A stretch of DNA of 64,000 nt from the NCBI GenBank assembly GCA_003248865.1, contig QFPK01000008.1, positions 62,001 through 126,000 on the forward strand, given 5' to 3'. The notes beneath the pieces are model-generated. The model was not told the DNA's origin. It saw nothing but the letters and a program-made list of their open reading frames with translations, and searched no databases. A program made the translations under genes and the position numbers. Shown one piece after another: positions 1 to 11,721 of the stretch (within the stretch, counting starts at the first letter, position 1; each line of letters starts with the position of its first letter). Source of the DNA: Sphingomonas sp. Its GTDB lineage: Bacteria > Pseudomonadota > Alphaproteobacteria > Sphingomonadales > Sphingomonadaceae.

Positions 1-119
1 GGCAGCACGGCGGCCACGCCAAGGTCGAAGCCGTCGGTCAGGGCGAAGCCAATCAGCAGCACACCCAGCAGCAGCCACCAGATCAGGCGAAGCGTTTCAT
101 AATCGAAGGGAATGGGCAT
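1..119 (-). CDS. cydB: Cytochrome bd quinol oxidase subunit II, N-terminal part (runs off the window)
   Basis: Only the first 39 or so residues are present. They start MPIPFDYETLRLIWW and end in LTDGFDLG, the conserved first transmembrane helix and TDGFDLG motif of CydB. CydB is the second membrane subunit of the bd oxidase, which reduces O2 with quinol electrons without pumping protons. The start codon lies 12 bases downstream of the cydA stop on the same strand, so the two form the usual cydAB operon. Confidence 0.93.
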   Translation of the reverse strand, partial: MPIPFDYETLRLIWWLLLGVLLIGFALTDGFDLGVAAVL

Positions 120-131
120 CGCCTCTACTCC

Positions 132-1715
132 TTATTCGGCCGGCAGCGGAACAAAGGCCCCGCGCGCGCGATCTTCGCCAGCTGCGGGTCCACGCTCGGT
201 GCCCCTGTCAGGCCCGTGCCGGATCGCCGCCAGCATCAGCCGCACCATGATCACCGCCAGGATGCCATAGGCCAGCGTGAAGCCGGCAATCGTCGTCCAG
301 ATCTGCGGCAGCGTCAGGCTGGACGAGGCGAGGAAGGTCGGCAGCGCGCCCTCCACTGCCCAGGGCTGGCGGCCATATTCCGCCAGCGCCCAGCCCATTT
401 CAGCGGCCAGCCAGGGCAGCGGCATCGAGAACAGCGCCAGCTTCTGCAGCCAGCGCACATCGAAGCGGCGCTTGCTGGCATACCAGAAGGCGGCACCGAA
501 CAGGGCGATGAAATAGAAGCCCAGCCCCGCCATGCCCCGGAACAGCCAGAAGATGACGGGCACGTTCGGAACCGTGCTCCACGCCGCCTGCTCGATGTCG
601 GTCTTGGTCGCCGCGCGGGGATCTTCCACGAAGCGCTTCAGCAGCATCGCATAGCCAAGATCCGCCTTGTGCAGTTCGAACTGCTCGCGCGCGGCGATGT
701 TGGCGCGATCCACCTTCAGCGTTTCCACCGCATCATAGGCGAGGATACCGCGCTGGATGCGCACCTCAGCGGTCTCCACCAGTTCGCGGATGCCCGTCAC
801 CTCGCCCATGATCGAGCGGGTGGCGATCAGGCCCAGCACCGCCGGCACCTTCACTTCGAAGTGCGTGGTCTGGTTCGCCTTGTCGGGGATGCCGAAGATG
901 GTCAGGCCGGCCGGCGCGGGTTCGGTTTCCCACATCGCCTCGATGGCGGCGAGCTTCATCTTCTGGTTGTCCGTCAGCGCGTAACCCGATTCATCGCCCA
1001 GCACCACGGCCGAGAGCGAGCCCGCCAGCCCGAAGGCCGCCGCCACCACGAAGCTGCGCCGCGCGATGGGCAGGAAGCGCCCCTTCAGCAGATACCAGCT
1101 GGCAACGCCCAGCACGAACAGCGAGCCGGTGACATAACCGGCAGACACGGTGTGCACGAACTTCGCCTGCGCCACCGGGTTCATCAGCACCGCCATGAAA
1201 TCGGCGACTTCCATCCGCATCGTGTCGGGATTGAAGCGCGAGCCGACCGGGTTCTGCATCCAGCCGTTGGCGACCAGAATCCACAGCGCCGACAGGTTGG
1301 TGCCCAGCGCCACCATGAAGGTGACGAACAGATGCCCCACCCGCGACAGCTTGTCCCACCCGAAGAACATCAGGCCCACGAAAGTCGCCTCAAGGAAGAA
1401 GGCCATCAGCCCTTCGATGGCGAGCGGCGCCCCGAAGATATCCCCCACATAATGGCTGTAGTAGGACCAGTTGGTGCCGAACTGGAATTCCATCGTGATG
1501 CCGGTGGCAACCCCCAGCACGAAGTTGATTCCGAACAGTTTTCCCCAGAAACGGGTGGCATCGCGCCACACCGCCTTGCCCGTCATCACATAAACGCTCT
1601 CGAAGATGACGAGGAGGAACGACAAGCCCAGCGTAAGCGGGACGAACAGGAAATGGTACATCGCCGTCAGCGCGAACTGCAGACGGGACATCTCGACAAC
1701 GGCCAGATCGACCAT
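132..1715 (-). CDS. cydA: Cytochrome bd quinol oxidase subunit I
   Basis: The 527-residue protein has the length of E. coli CydA (522). It starts with the typical SRLQFALTAMYHFLFVPLTLG helix, in which His21 corresponds to the heme b595 ligand. A second histidine in the FVHTVSAGYVTG helix and the Met in FRGMAGLG match the heme b558 ligands. Acidic residues in the EGLMAFFLEATF helix match the proton-path glutamates, and GRQPW is the C-terminal family signature. About nine membrane helices flank the periplasmic quinol loop. This is the high-affinity oxidase used at low oxygen. It is transcribed with cydB and divergently from cydDC, its maturation exporter. Confidence 0.96.
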   Translation of the reverse strand: MVDLAVVEMSRLQFALTAMYHFLFVPLTLGLSFLLVIFESVYVMTGKAVWRDATRFWGKLFGINFVLGVATGITMEFQFGTNWSYYSHYVGDIFGAPLAIEGLMAFFLEATFVGLMFFGWDKLSRVGHLFVTFMVALGTNLSALWILVANGWMQNPVGSRFNPDTMRMEVADFMAVLMNPVAQAKFVHTVSAGYVTGSLFVLGVASWYLLKGRFLPIARRSFVVAAAFGLAGSLSAVVLGDESGYALTDNQKMKLAAIEAMWETEPAPAGLTIFGIPDKANQTTHFEVKVPAVLGLIATRSIMGEVTGIRELVETAEVRIQRGILAYDAVETLKVDRANIAAREQFELHKADLGYAMLLKRFVEDPRAATKTDIEQAAWSTVPNVPVIFWLFRGMAGLGFYFIALFGAAFWYASKRRFDVRWLQKLALFSMPLPWLAAEMGWALAEYGRQPWAVEGALPTFLASSSLTLPQIWTTIAGFTLAYGILAVIMVRLMLAAIRHGPDRGTERGPAAGEDRARGAFVPLPAE

Positions 1716-1759
1716 GGCGCACCCCTAAATGATGACCTAACAGACGGGCGCCGAGTCGA

Positions 1760-1787
1760 TTGCCCGCCTATCAAGTCAATGTATATG
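1760..1787 (+). promoter_or_regulatory. Candidate cydDC promoter in the cydA/cydD divergent gap
   Basis: TTGCCC (1760-1765) and TATATG (1782-1787) are separated by 16 bases and lie about 30 bases before the cydD start. The 100-base gap also holds the string TTGCCCGCCTATCAA, which resembles an FNR/FixK site (TTGAT-N4-ATCAA) but has one extra spacer base and a poor left half. I therefore call only a weak promoter and no FNR site. Confidence 0.3.
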
Positions 1788-1815
1788 CGGATTTCCTAAT
1801 CCCAAAACCGAAGCG

Positions 1816-3393
1816 ATGACAGCGACAGAACCGCGCACCCCCCGCCATGGCAGCCATGCAGCAAGCGTCCATAAAGCCAGCGCCGCCTGGATGGCGGATG
1901 CGCTGGGCGCGGCGCTTGGCGCGGGCGGGCTGGCGGCGGGGGTTTCCATCCTGGCCGGGCTGCTGGCGCAGCCGATCTGGCTTGCGGCCGCGCTGCTGGC
2001 AGCGGGCGGTCTTGTGCGCGCGGGCGCCCAATGGCTGGCGGCCGATCTGGGGATGCAGGCGGCCATCGCCCGCAAGTCGGCCGAACGGGCGCGGCACTGG
2101 CCCGCGCTGCTGGCCGCGCGCGATGCCCGCAGCCTGACCGGCACGGACCTGACCCGGGCCGTCGACTCCATCGAGATGCTGGAAGGCCATGAGGCCCGCT
2201 TCCGCCCCCTGCGCATGGCGGCGGTCGCGGCGCCGTTGCTGGTCGCGCTGATCGTCGCCCTCGCCAGCCCGGTTTCGGCCGCCATCCTGCTGTTCACCCT
2301 GCCCCCTTTCGCCTTCGGCCTCGCACTGGCGGGCACCGCCGCCCGCGCCACGGCCGAGCGGCAGCTGAGCGCATTGGGCGACCTCAACGCCCTGTTCGTG
2401 GACCGGCTGCGCGCCCTGCGGGAAATCCGCCACTTCGGTGCCGAGGACCGCATCCTGCGCCAGATGGGGCAAGCCAGCCGCGATCTGGCGCTGCGCACCA
2501 TCGCCACGCTGAAGATCGCCTTCCTGTCGGGCGGGGTGATCGAATTCTTCGCGGCCATCGCGGTGGCGCTGGTCGCGCTCTATGCCGGATTCAGCCTGCT
2601 GGGCATCCTGCCGTTCCGGGTGCCGGAAACGCTGTCGCTACTGTCCGCCTTCTTCGTGCTGGCGATGGCGCCCGAATTCTACATCCCGTTCCGCCGCCTC
2701 GCGGCCGCCTACCACGACAAGCAGCTGGGCGAAGCAGCCAAAGCCGCGCTGTCCGAACCGGCCGCGATGCCTGTCGTCGGCACCGCCCCTTTCACCACCC
2801 TCTCCGTCACGGCGCTGACGGTGCAATATGCGCAAGGACAGGAGATCGGGCCCGTCAGCTTCAACCTCGACGGCAGCGGCCTGATCGCACTGGTCGGCCC
2901 CACCGGATCGGGCAAATCTTCGATCCTCGCGGCCCTCGCGGGCTATGCGCCCATCCGCAGTGGCAGGCTGGACTGGGGCGCGGGCGCACCGCCGCCCATG
3001 GGCTGGGCGCGGCAGTCGCCTCTCATCATGGCGGGCACGCTGGCCTCGAACCTGCGCCTCGCCAGCGCCGATGCCACAGACGCGCAACTCGCCGCCATGG
3101 CAGACAGCCTCGGCCTGTCTGCCCTGCTCACCGCGCGCGGGCTCGATGGCGAGATCGACTGGTTCGGCTCCGGCCTCTCCGGCGGGGAGCGCCGCCGCAT
3201 CGGCGTCGGCCGCGCCCTGCTCTCCGCCCGCCCCCTGCTGTTGCTGGACGAACCCACCGCCGATCTGGATGCCGCAACCGCCGCCGAGGTGCGCGCCGTG
3301 CTGGCGGACGCCGCCCGCACCCGCGCGCTGGTCATCGCCACCCATGATGAAGCGCTGGCCGCGCTCGCAACTCAGGTGGTGCGGCTCGCATGA
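1816..3393 (+). CDS. cydD: Heterodimeric thiol-reductant ABC exporter, CydD subunit
   Basis: This is a 525-residue half-transporter. An N-terminal six-helix exporter domain (residues about 25-300) is followed by an ATPase domain with Walker A GPTGSGKS, signature LSGGERRRIGVGRA, Walker B LLLLDEPTADLD and the H-loop ATHDE. CydDC exports cysteine and glutathione to the periplasm, which is needed for heme insertion into the bd oxidase. The position divergent from cydAB supports this family over other ABC exporters. The stop overlaps the cydC start (ATGA), indicating translational coupling. Confidence 0.9.
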   Translation: MTATEPRTPRHGSHAASVHKASAAWMADALGAALGAGGLAAGVSILAGLLAQPIWLAAALLAAGGLVRAGAQWLAADLGMQAAIARKSAERARHWPALLAARDARSLTGTDLTRAVDSIEMLEGHEARFRPLRMAAVAAPLLVALIVALASPVSAAILLFTLPPFAFGLALAGTAARATAERQLSALGDLNALFVDRLRALREIRHFGAEDRILRQMGQASRDLALRTIATLKIAFLSGGVIEFFAAIAVALVALYAGFSLLGILPFRVPETLSLLSAFFVLAMAPEFYIPFRRLAAAYHDKQLGEAAKAALSEPAAMPVVGTAPFTTLSVTALTVQYAQGQEIGPVSFNLDGSGLIALVGPTGSGKSSILAALAGYAPIRSGRLDWGAGAPPPMGWARQSPLIMAGTLASNLRLASADATDAQLAAMADSLGLSALLTARGLDGEIDWFGSGLSGGERRRIGVGRALLSARPLLLLDEPTADLDAATAAEVRAVLADAARTRALVIATHDEALAALATQVVRLA

Positions 3394-4994
3394 GTGCGAC
3401 CAGCCGCATCGAAGCCATGGTGCAGGCGCGCGCCGCCGCCCGCTCCCGCACCATGCGCGCCGCCATCCTCTGCGCCATCGCCGCCGCGCTCGCGGGCTCC
3501 GCGCTGCTGGGGCTCTCCGGTTGGTTCCTCACCGGGGCGGGTCTGGCCGGCCTCGCGGGCACGGCCGCCGCCTTCAACTATCTGGTTCCCTCCGCCTTCA
3601 TCCGCCTTTCCGCCATTGTCCGCACCGCCGCCCGCTATGGGGAACGGCTGCTGTCCCACAAGGCCGCCATCCTCTCCCTCGCAGACGTCCGCACGGACCT
3701 GCTCGCCCACCTCGCAGTCATCGACCCCCGGCTGACCGGCAGCTTCTCAACCGGCCAGTCCATCGCCCGCCTCACCAGCGGAGTCGACGCACTCGAGGCC
3801 CGGCTGGTGCAGGCCCCCGCCCGGCCTGCGGCACTCGCGGCAACCCTGTTTGCCCTCGCCCTCACCGCCTGGGCCAGCCCGCTGGCGCTGCTGCCGGTCG
3901 CGCTCGCGCTGCTGGCGCTGCCCGCCGCGCTCGGCCAACTCGCCGCCCGCAGCGTCGATCCCCATGTCGCCGCCGCCGAACAGCAACAGCGCCGGCTCAA
4001 ATCCGAAATGACGGAGCTCCTCGCGGCCGGCCCCGAACTGGCGATCTACGGCCTCGTTCCCGCCGCGACAGACCAACTGCAGCAGACCGCCGCACAGATG
4101 GACGGAGCCCGCCGCGCCGCCGCACGGGGCGGCGCATTCGCCGCGGGGCTGCTCGCCCTCTCCGGCACGCTGCTCGTCGCGCTCGTCCTCGCCCTCTCGC
4201 GCGGCGACGCCCCCGTCACCGCCGCTGCCGCGCTCGCCCTGCTCGCCGCAGTCGAAGTGCTCGGCGGCCCCTTACGCTTCCGGCTGGAACAGGCCCGCGC
4301 TACCACCGGCCTTGCCGAACTGGACGAACTCACCCGTGATACCGGCACGCCAGAAACCGGCACACGGCGCGAACCGCTGCCGCCCGGCATCCCCGCCCTC
4401 ACCATCGGCGGAATCCCCCTCCAGCCCAGCGAACGGCTCCTCGTCACCGGCCGCTCCGGCTCGGGCAAAACCTCGCTTCTGGAAACCCTCGCGGGCTTGC
4501 GCGCCAACCCGGATGTGCCCGCCCGCATCGACGGCCGCAGCCCCCACGAGATCGACTTCGCCAGCCTCTCCGCCCTGTTTGCGCTCACCCCCCAACACCC
4601 CGCCCTGCTGGCCGGCAGCGTCGAGGACAATCTCCGCCTCGCCCGCCCCGGCCTCAGCGAAGAGCAGATCTGGGCCGCCCTCGAAACCGCCTGCCTCGCC
4701 GCCGATGTCCGCGCCCTGCCCCAGGGCCTCGCAACTTTCCTAGGCGAACAGGGTGCCCGGCTCTCCGGCGGACAGGCCAAACGCCTGGCACTGGCCCGCG
4801 CCCTCCTCGCCGGCCGCCCCTGGCTGCTGCTCGACGAACCCAGCGAAGGGCTGGACGCCGCCACCGAAGCCGAACTCACCCGCCGCCTGGGCGTCTGGCT
4901 GGCCGACACCGGCACCGGCGCACTGATCGCCACCCACCGGCCTGCGTTGCGCGCGCTGGCGTCGCACGAGTTGAGGCTGCGCGGGGAGGCCTGA
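3390..4994 (+). CDS. cydC: Heterodimeric thiol-reductant ABC exporter, CydC subunit
   Basis: The 534-residue protein has the same fold as its upstream neighbour: a membrane domain rich in Ala/Leu (about 20-300), then an ATPase domain with Walker A GRSGSGKT, signature LSGGQAKRLALARA, Walker B LLLDEPSEGLD and H-loop ATHRP. The start ATG overlaps the cydD TGA by four bases. Together the two form the CydDC exporter. Codon use is very C-rich in third positions, like cydD. Its end lies 16 bases from the stop of the convergent amidohydrolase gene, with no obvious hairpin between them. Confidence 0.9.
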   Translation: MSATSRIEAMVQARAAARSRTMRAAILCAIAAALAGSALLGLSGWFLTGAGLAGLAGTAAAFNYLVPSAFIRLSAIVRTAARYGERLLSHKAAILSLADVRTDLLAHLAVIDPRLTGSFSTGQSIARLTSGVDALEARLVQAPARPAALAATLFALALTAWASPLALLPVALALLALPAALGQLAARSVDPHVAAAEQQQRRLKSEMTELLAAGPELAIYGLVPAATDQLQQTAAQMDGARRAAARGGAFAAGLLALSGTLLVALVLALSRGDAPVTAAAALALLAAVEVLGGPLRFRLEQARATTGLAELDELTRDTGTPETGTRREPLPPGIPALTIGGIPLQPSERLLVTGRSGSGKTSLLETLAGLRANPDVPARIDGRSPHEIDFASLSALFALTPQHPALLAGSVEDNLRLARPGLSEEQIWAALETACLAADVRALPQGLATFLGEQGARLSGGQAKRLALARALLAGRPWLLLDEPSEGLDAATEAELTRRLGVWLADTGTGALIATHRPALRALASHELRLRGEA

Positions 4995-5010
4995 TTATTC
5001 TCCGGCGGCC

Positions 5011-6732
5011 CTATGCCCGCAGAAGCCGGCCGGGTAGTTCGCCAGTCGACTCGCCATATTCGAACGTCACCACCCCGGCGCAGAGTGTCAGCAGGATGCC
5101 GCGCGGGCGTTGCAGCAGGCGGCCGCCGCCTGCGGGCAAATCGTGCACCATGTGCGGCGGCGGCACGGCCAGTTCGTCCAGGTCGATCAGGTTCAGGTCT
5201 GCGCGATAACCCGGCGCGATCAGGCCGCGGTCGTGCCAGCCGACATGCTGGGCGTTGCGGTGTGTGAGGCCGTGGACCAGCTGCTCCAGCGGGATGCTGT
5301 GCCCGGCCTTGTTGCCCTTGCGCCAGATGGCGATCGTGCTGGTGGGGAAGCTGGCATCGCAGATGGTGCCGCAATGCGCGCCGCCGTCTGACAGACCGTA
5401 GAGCGTGTTGGGCGCAGTGAGCATGGCGAAGACGTCCCGCAGGTCCCCGCGCGCATAGTTGATCAGCGGCATGTAGAGCAGACGGTGCCCGGCATCCTCC
5501 CGCAGCAGGTCCAGCATATATTCGGCGGGCGAGACCTCGGCGCGCGCGGCTTCGGCCGCGACGGAGCGGTCGGCCGAGGGTTCGTAATCGACCGGGTCTG
5601 AGACGCGGAACATGCGGCTGAAGCCGTGCGCGATCAACGATCCGAAGCCTTCGGGAAAGGTTTCGGCATGTTGCGCCAGCAGGGTGGCGCGCACGTCGGG
5701 CTTGCCCAGTTCCTCGATCTTTTCCGCAAGCGGCAGGGTGCCGATGCGGCGCCATTCGGGGCAGAACAGGAAGGGGTTCAGCGTGGCTTCCAGCCCCTGC
5801 ACCACGCCGATGGGGCGGGGTGCGACCTGGCATTTCACGTCCAGGCCGTTTGCAACCATCTGTTCCACGCGATCGAAGATGTGGTGGAAACGGTCCGGCG
5901 CGTCGTCCGTCTGCTGGACCGTGAAGGACAGCGGACGGCCGCTGGTGCGGGCCATCGCCTCGATCAGATCGAGTTCCCGGGCGGCGAATGCATCGTCCGG
6001 GGAGAGATAGGCATCCGAAATCAGCTGGATCACGCCCTTCCCGGCGCGGCGCATGGCGGCCGCGATCCCCAGCAATTCTGCTTCACCGGCTTCCAGCGTG
6101 CCGATATTCTCGCCCGAGCGGCTACGGTGGATGAAGGTGCGGCTGGTGGAAAAGCCCAGCGCGCCGGCCGCCAGCGCCTGTTCGGTCAGGCGGGCCATTT
6201 CGGCGATTTCGGCCTCGGTCGGATGCTCGCGGTGATCCGCGCCGCGATCCCCCATCACATAGGTGCGCAGCGCCGCGTGCGGCAGATGGGCGGCCACATC
6301 CAGCGCGAAGCGGCGGCGGCCCAGCGCGTCCAGATAATCCGGGAAACTCTCCCAGTCCCAGCTCAGCCCCTCGGCGAGCGCGGTGCCGGGGATGTCCTCC
6401 ACCCCTTCCAGCAGCGCGATCAGCCAGTCGTGCCGATCAGGCCGGGCGGGTGCGAAGCCGACCCCGCAATTGCCCATCGCAAGCGAGGTGACGCCGTTGA
6501 GGCTGGTGGGGGCCAGCAGCGGATCCCAGCTGGCCTGGCCGTCATAATGGGTGTGGATGTCCACGAAGCCGGGCGTCACCGTCAGCCCCTCAGCATCGAT
6601 GGTGCGGGCAGCGGGGGCGTCGATGGTGCCTACCTCCGCGATCAGCCCGTCCTTCACGCCGATGTCGGCCTGTCGCGGCGGCGCGCCGGAGCCATCGACG
6701 AGCGTCGCATTGCGGATCAATATGTCGAACAT
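5011..6732 (-). CDS. Amidohydrolase of the N-acyl-D-amino-acid deacylase family
   Basis: The start at 6732 gives MFDILIRNATLVDGSG, the standard beginning of this family. An upstream in-frame extension is possible but runs antisense through the next gene. The 573-residue protein has the metal motif PGFVDIHTHYDGQ, then MGNCGVGFAP, whose cysteine matches the zinc-binding Cys of D-aminoacylases, and LSDGGAHCG toward the C terminus. No signal peptide is seen, so it is probably cytoplasmic. It would hydrolyse an N-acyl-D-amino acid or a related cyclic amide; the substrate cannot be read from sequence. It differs from the secreted deacylase at 46.5 kb, which lacks the NCG cysteine. Confidence 0.8.
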   Translation of the reverse strand: MFDILIRNATLVDGSGAPPRQADIGVKDGLIAEVGTIDAPAARTIDAEGLTVTPGFVDIHTHYDGQASWDPLLAPTSLNGVTSLAMGNCGVGFAPARPDRHDWLIALLEGVEDIPGTALAEGLSWDWESFPDYLDALGRRRFALDVAAHLPHAALRTYVMGDRGADHREHPTEAEIAEMARLTEQALAAGALGFSTSRTFIHRSRSGENIGTLEAGEAELLGIAAAMRRAGKGVIQLISDAYLSPDDAFAARELDLIEAMARTSGRPLSFTVQQTDDAPDRFHHIFDRVEQMVANGLDVKCQVAPRPIGVVQGLEATLNPFLFCPEWRRIGTLPLAEKIEELGKPDVRATLLAQHAETFPEGFGSLIAHGFSRMFRVSDPVDYEPSADRSVAAEAARAEVSPAEYMLDLLREDAGHRLLYMPLINYARGDLRDVFAMLTAPNTLYGLSDGGAHCGTICDASFPTSTIAIWRKGNKAGHSIPLEQLVHGLTHRNAQHVGWHDRGLIAPGYRADLNLIDLDELAVPPPHMVHDLPAGGGRLLQRPRGILLTLCAGVVTFEYGESTGELPGRLLRA

Positions 6733-6792
6733 GTCTGTCTCTCCCCGCCTACATCGTCGCCCTTTGGGCGCCCCCGTCAAGCTGGCGAACCG

Positions 6793-7434
6793 GTGAGCCC
6801 CGTATCCCGGCGGGAAGCGATGGTGCTGGCGGCACTGCTGGGCGCGGGTGGCGCAGGGCTGCTGGCGCTGCGCGCGGCGCGGCCGGTGGGACAGGAGCTG
6901 GAGATGTCCCCCACGCTGGCGGCCGTGCTGGCGGAGGTGCGGCCGGGATGGGGGCCACCCGGCGCCGATCTGGCGCTGCTGCTGTTCACCGATTTCAACT
7001 GCGGCGCCTGCCGGCGCGCCCATCCGGCTATGATGGCGGCCGCTGCGGCGGACGGTGGCGTGGCGATCCATGGCTTTGACTGGCCGATCTTCGGGGATGA
7101 CAGCCGGGCGGCGGCGCGCGGGGCGTTGGCGGCCGATGCGCAGGGGCTCTATCGCCCGGTACACGAGGCGCTGATGCGTGGTGGGCGCGCCGACGGGGCG
7201 GCGGCGGAGACGGCGCTGGTTGCGGCCGGGGGATCGGCGGAACGCCTGCGGGAGACGCTGGCATCTGACGGGGCGCGCATCGACGGTGTGCTGGCGCGCA
7301 ATGCCTTCCACGCCTTTTCACTGGGGCTGGGGGGCACGCCGGGGCATGTGATCGGCCGCCTGCTGTTGCGCGGCGCGGCTTCCGAACGGGAGTTCCGCCG
7401 CGCCTTCGATCGGGCCCGTGCGCTCAAAGGATAG
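6793..7434 (+). CDS. DsbA-like thioredoxin-fold protein with N-terminal membrane anchor or signal
   Basis: The frame can start at GTG 6793 (213 residues) or ATG 6820 (204). The longer form puts SRRE ahead of a hydrophobic stretch (AMVLAALLGAGGAGLLAL), like a signal anchor. The redox motif is CGAC within FTDFNCGACRRAHP, and GGTPGHVIG carries the cis-proline loop expected of the DsbA family. The protein probably acts in the periplasm as a thiol oxidoreductase. It is divergent from the amidohydrolase and has no partner DsbB nearby. Neither start has a convincing ribosome-binding site. Confidence 0.75.
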   Translation: MSPVSRREAMVLAALLGAGGAGLLALRAARPVGQELEMSPTLAAVLAEVRPGWGPPGADLALLLFTDFNCGACRRAHPAMMAAAAADGGVAIHGFDWPIFGDDSRAAARGALAADAQGLYRPVHEALMRGGRADGAAAETALVAAGGSAERLRETLASDGARIDGVLARNAFHAFSLGLGGTPGHVIGRLLLRGAASEREFRRAFDRARALKG

Positions 7435-7490
7435 GTGGCGCGGTCTGCGGGTGCCGCTATCGCGGCAGCTGCACATCAAGGGAGACGGGC

Positions 7491-7784
7491 ATGGGCATTG
7501 GGGTGATCGCAACCATCCGTGTAAAACCGGGAACGGCCGCAGAGTTTGAGGCGACCTTCACTGCGCTGGCAAAGGCCGTGCGCGCCAACGAGCCGGGCAA
7601 CCTCGCCTATCAGCTGACGCGGAGCCGCACGGAAGCCGACACATACAAGGTGCTGGAAATCTATGCGGACGAGGCCGCGATCGCGGCGCATCGCGATTCC
7701 GCGCATTTCCGGGGCGCCGGCCCGGCGCTGGGCGCCGTGCTGGCAGGCGCGCCCGAGCTGGAGATACTCGATACCGTCGATTGA
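7491..7784 (+). CDS. ABM-domain protein (putative quinol monooxygenase family)
   Basis: This 97-residue single-domain protein has the antibiotic-biosynthesis-monooxygenase ferredoxin-like fold. It begins GVIATIRVKPGTAAEF, has YQLTRSRTEADTYKVLEIYADEAAIAAH in the middle and ends in an LEIL strand. Members include YgiN-type quinol monooxygenases and heme- or stress-related proteins. A GGGAG site 8-9 bases upstream supports the start. Its stop lies 10 bases from the stop of the convergent GGDEF gene. Confidence 0.82.
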   Translation: MGIGVIATIRVKPGTAAEFEATFTALAKAVRANEPGNLAYQLTRSRTEADTYKVLEIYADEAAIAAHRDSAHFRGAGPALGAVLAGAPELEILDTVD

Positions 7785-7794
7785 GCGGCTTGCC

Positions 7795-8771
7795 TCAGCA
7801 GCTGGCCTGTCGGCTCGGTTCCGGTCTGGACCGCGCGGTTTCCCACGCGGGCGTGGGCACGCTCTCGACGCCGAAGGTTTCGCCCTCGATCCGGTTCCGG
7901 CCGCCGCTCTTGCTGCGATAGAGCTGGCGGTCGGCGTGGCGGACCCATTGGTCCGCCGCCATGCCGGGGTGGCAGCGCGCCGTCGCCACCCCGATGCTGA
8001 GCGTGACATGGGGCGCAGTCGCCGACCGTTCGTGCGGAATGGCCAGCGCCCGGACCTGGGCCTGGATATCCCGCGCCACCGCCATCGCGGCCTCCGGGTC
8101 GGTCGCGGGCAGCGCGCAGGCGAATTCCTCCCCGCCATAGCGGGCGATCAGGTCGGAGGAGCGGCGCACGGCGCGGTTGAGCGCGGCGGCGACCATGGCG
8201 ATGCAGCGGTCTCCGGCGGGGTGGCCATAGCTGTCGTTGAAGGCCTTGAAATGATCGATGTCGATCATGATCACCGAGAACCAGTCGCCGCTGCGGGCCA
8301 GCCGCGCGGTCTCCACCTCCAGCACCTGTTCCAGCCGCCGCCGGTTGCCCAGCCCGGTCAGCGCATCTGTGACGGCCAGTTCCGCCAGCTGGTCGCGCAG
8401 CCGCTTCAGTTCGATATGGTTGCGGATGCGGGCGCGCAGGATGGTGGGATTGATCGGCTTCGTCACATAATCGATCGCGCCCAGCGCCAGCCCCCGGCTT
8501 TCCGCGTCCTCATCGTCTAGACCGGTGGTGAAGATCACCGGCACATCGGCCAGCAGCGCATCCTGTTTCAGCTTCCGGCAGGCTTCGTAGCCGTCCATGC
8601 CGGGCATCATCACGTCCAGCAGGATCAGGTCGGGCAGCCGCTGCCGGGCCACCTCCAGCGCCTCCTCGCCCGATGCCGCGAAGCAGAGGTCATAGAGATC
8701 GTCGAGCGCGGCCTCGATGATCGCGAGGTTCATCGGCTCATCGTCGACGATGAGGATCAGCGGCCGGTCAT

Positions 8772-8775
<4 letters not shown>
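7795..8775 (-). CDS. Response regulator with diguanylate cyclase output (REC-GGDEF)
   Basis: The 326-residue protein starts with a receiver domain (LILIVDDEP; phosphoacceptor Asp in LILLDVMMPGMDG; Lys in VTKPI). A GGDEF domain follows, with active-site motif GGEEF near residue 213. The RSSD tetrapeptide five residues ahead of GGEEF matches the RxxD product-inhibition site, so the enzyme should make c-di-GMP and be feedback inhibited. The start overlaps the stop of the hybrid kinase gene by four bases. The kinase HPt domain is therefore the likely phosphate donor. Confidence 0.92.
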
Positions 8776-11272
<2,497 letters not shown>

Positions 11273-11273
<1 letters not shown>

Positions 11274-11635
11274 CAGCGCCGCCCCATCGCCAGACAACCG
11301 CGCAGCGAGACCGGATCGACCACCAGCCAGGCCCCGGCGCGATAGAGCGACGCGATGAAATCCGGATCGGCGGACTGGGCGATCACAATGTTGGATGGGC
11401 CGCCCGCGTCGGCGATCCGGCCGCCTGCCGCAGCCACGAGGGAGAAAGTCTGCCCCGCGCCGAACCAGGGCGGGGCGATCACCGCATATTGCCCGCCGCG
11501 CCCGCTGGGGGATAGCGTGGCAAGCGCCAGCCCCGCCAGCAGAAGGGCCAGCAACAGCAGGGCCGGCGCCAGTTCGCCCGTTCGCAGTTTACCCGCTCTA
11601 CACGCCCGCGCGGGCCCTGTGGCCTTCAGTTCCAT
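11273..11635 (-). CDS. Small membrane-anchored protein upstream of the hybrid kinase
   Basis: The 120-residue protein has one strong membrane segment near residues 22-42 (LAPALLLLALLLAGLALATL). A soluble part follows, containing APPW and ending LYRAGAWLVVDPVSLRGCL. I do not recognise a named family. Its stop overlaps the kinase start, and its codon use matches its neighbours, so it is likely a real, co-translated first gene of the operon. A role as accessory sensor or anchor for the kinase is an inference from position only. Confidence 0.6.
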
Positions 11636-11721
11636 GCCGTCATCCCCGATGCACGGAGATGATTACGGCCGGATCGCCTCAGGCTTGCGGGAGAAAACCC
11701 GCCAACAACTATTCGGTGGGA

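Noticed and set aside
1760..1774. FNR/FixK-like site between cydA and cydD (TTGCCCGCCTATCAA)
   Set aside because: The spacer is one base too long and the left half is poor; oxygen control of cyd is likely, but this string does not prove it.
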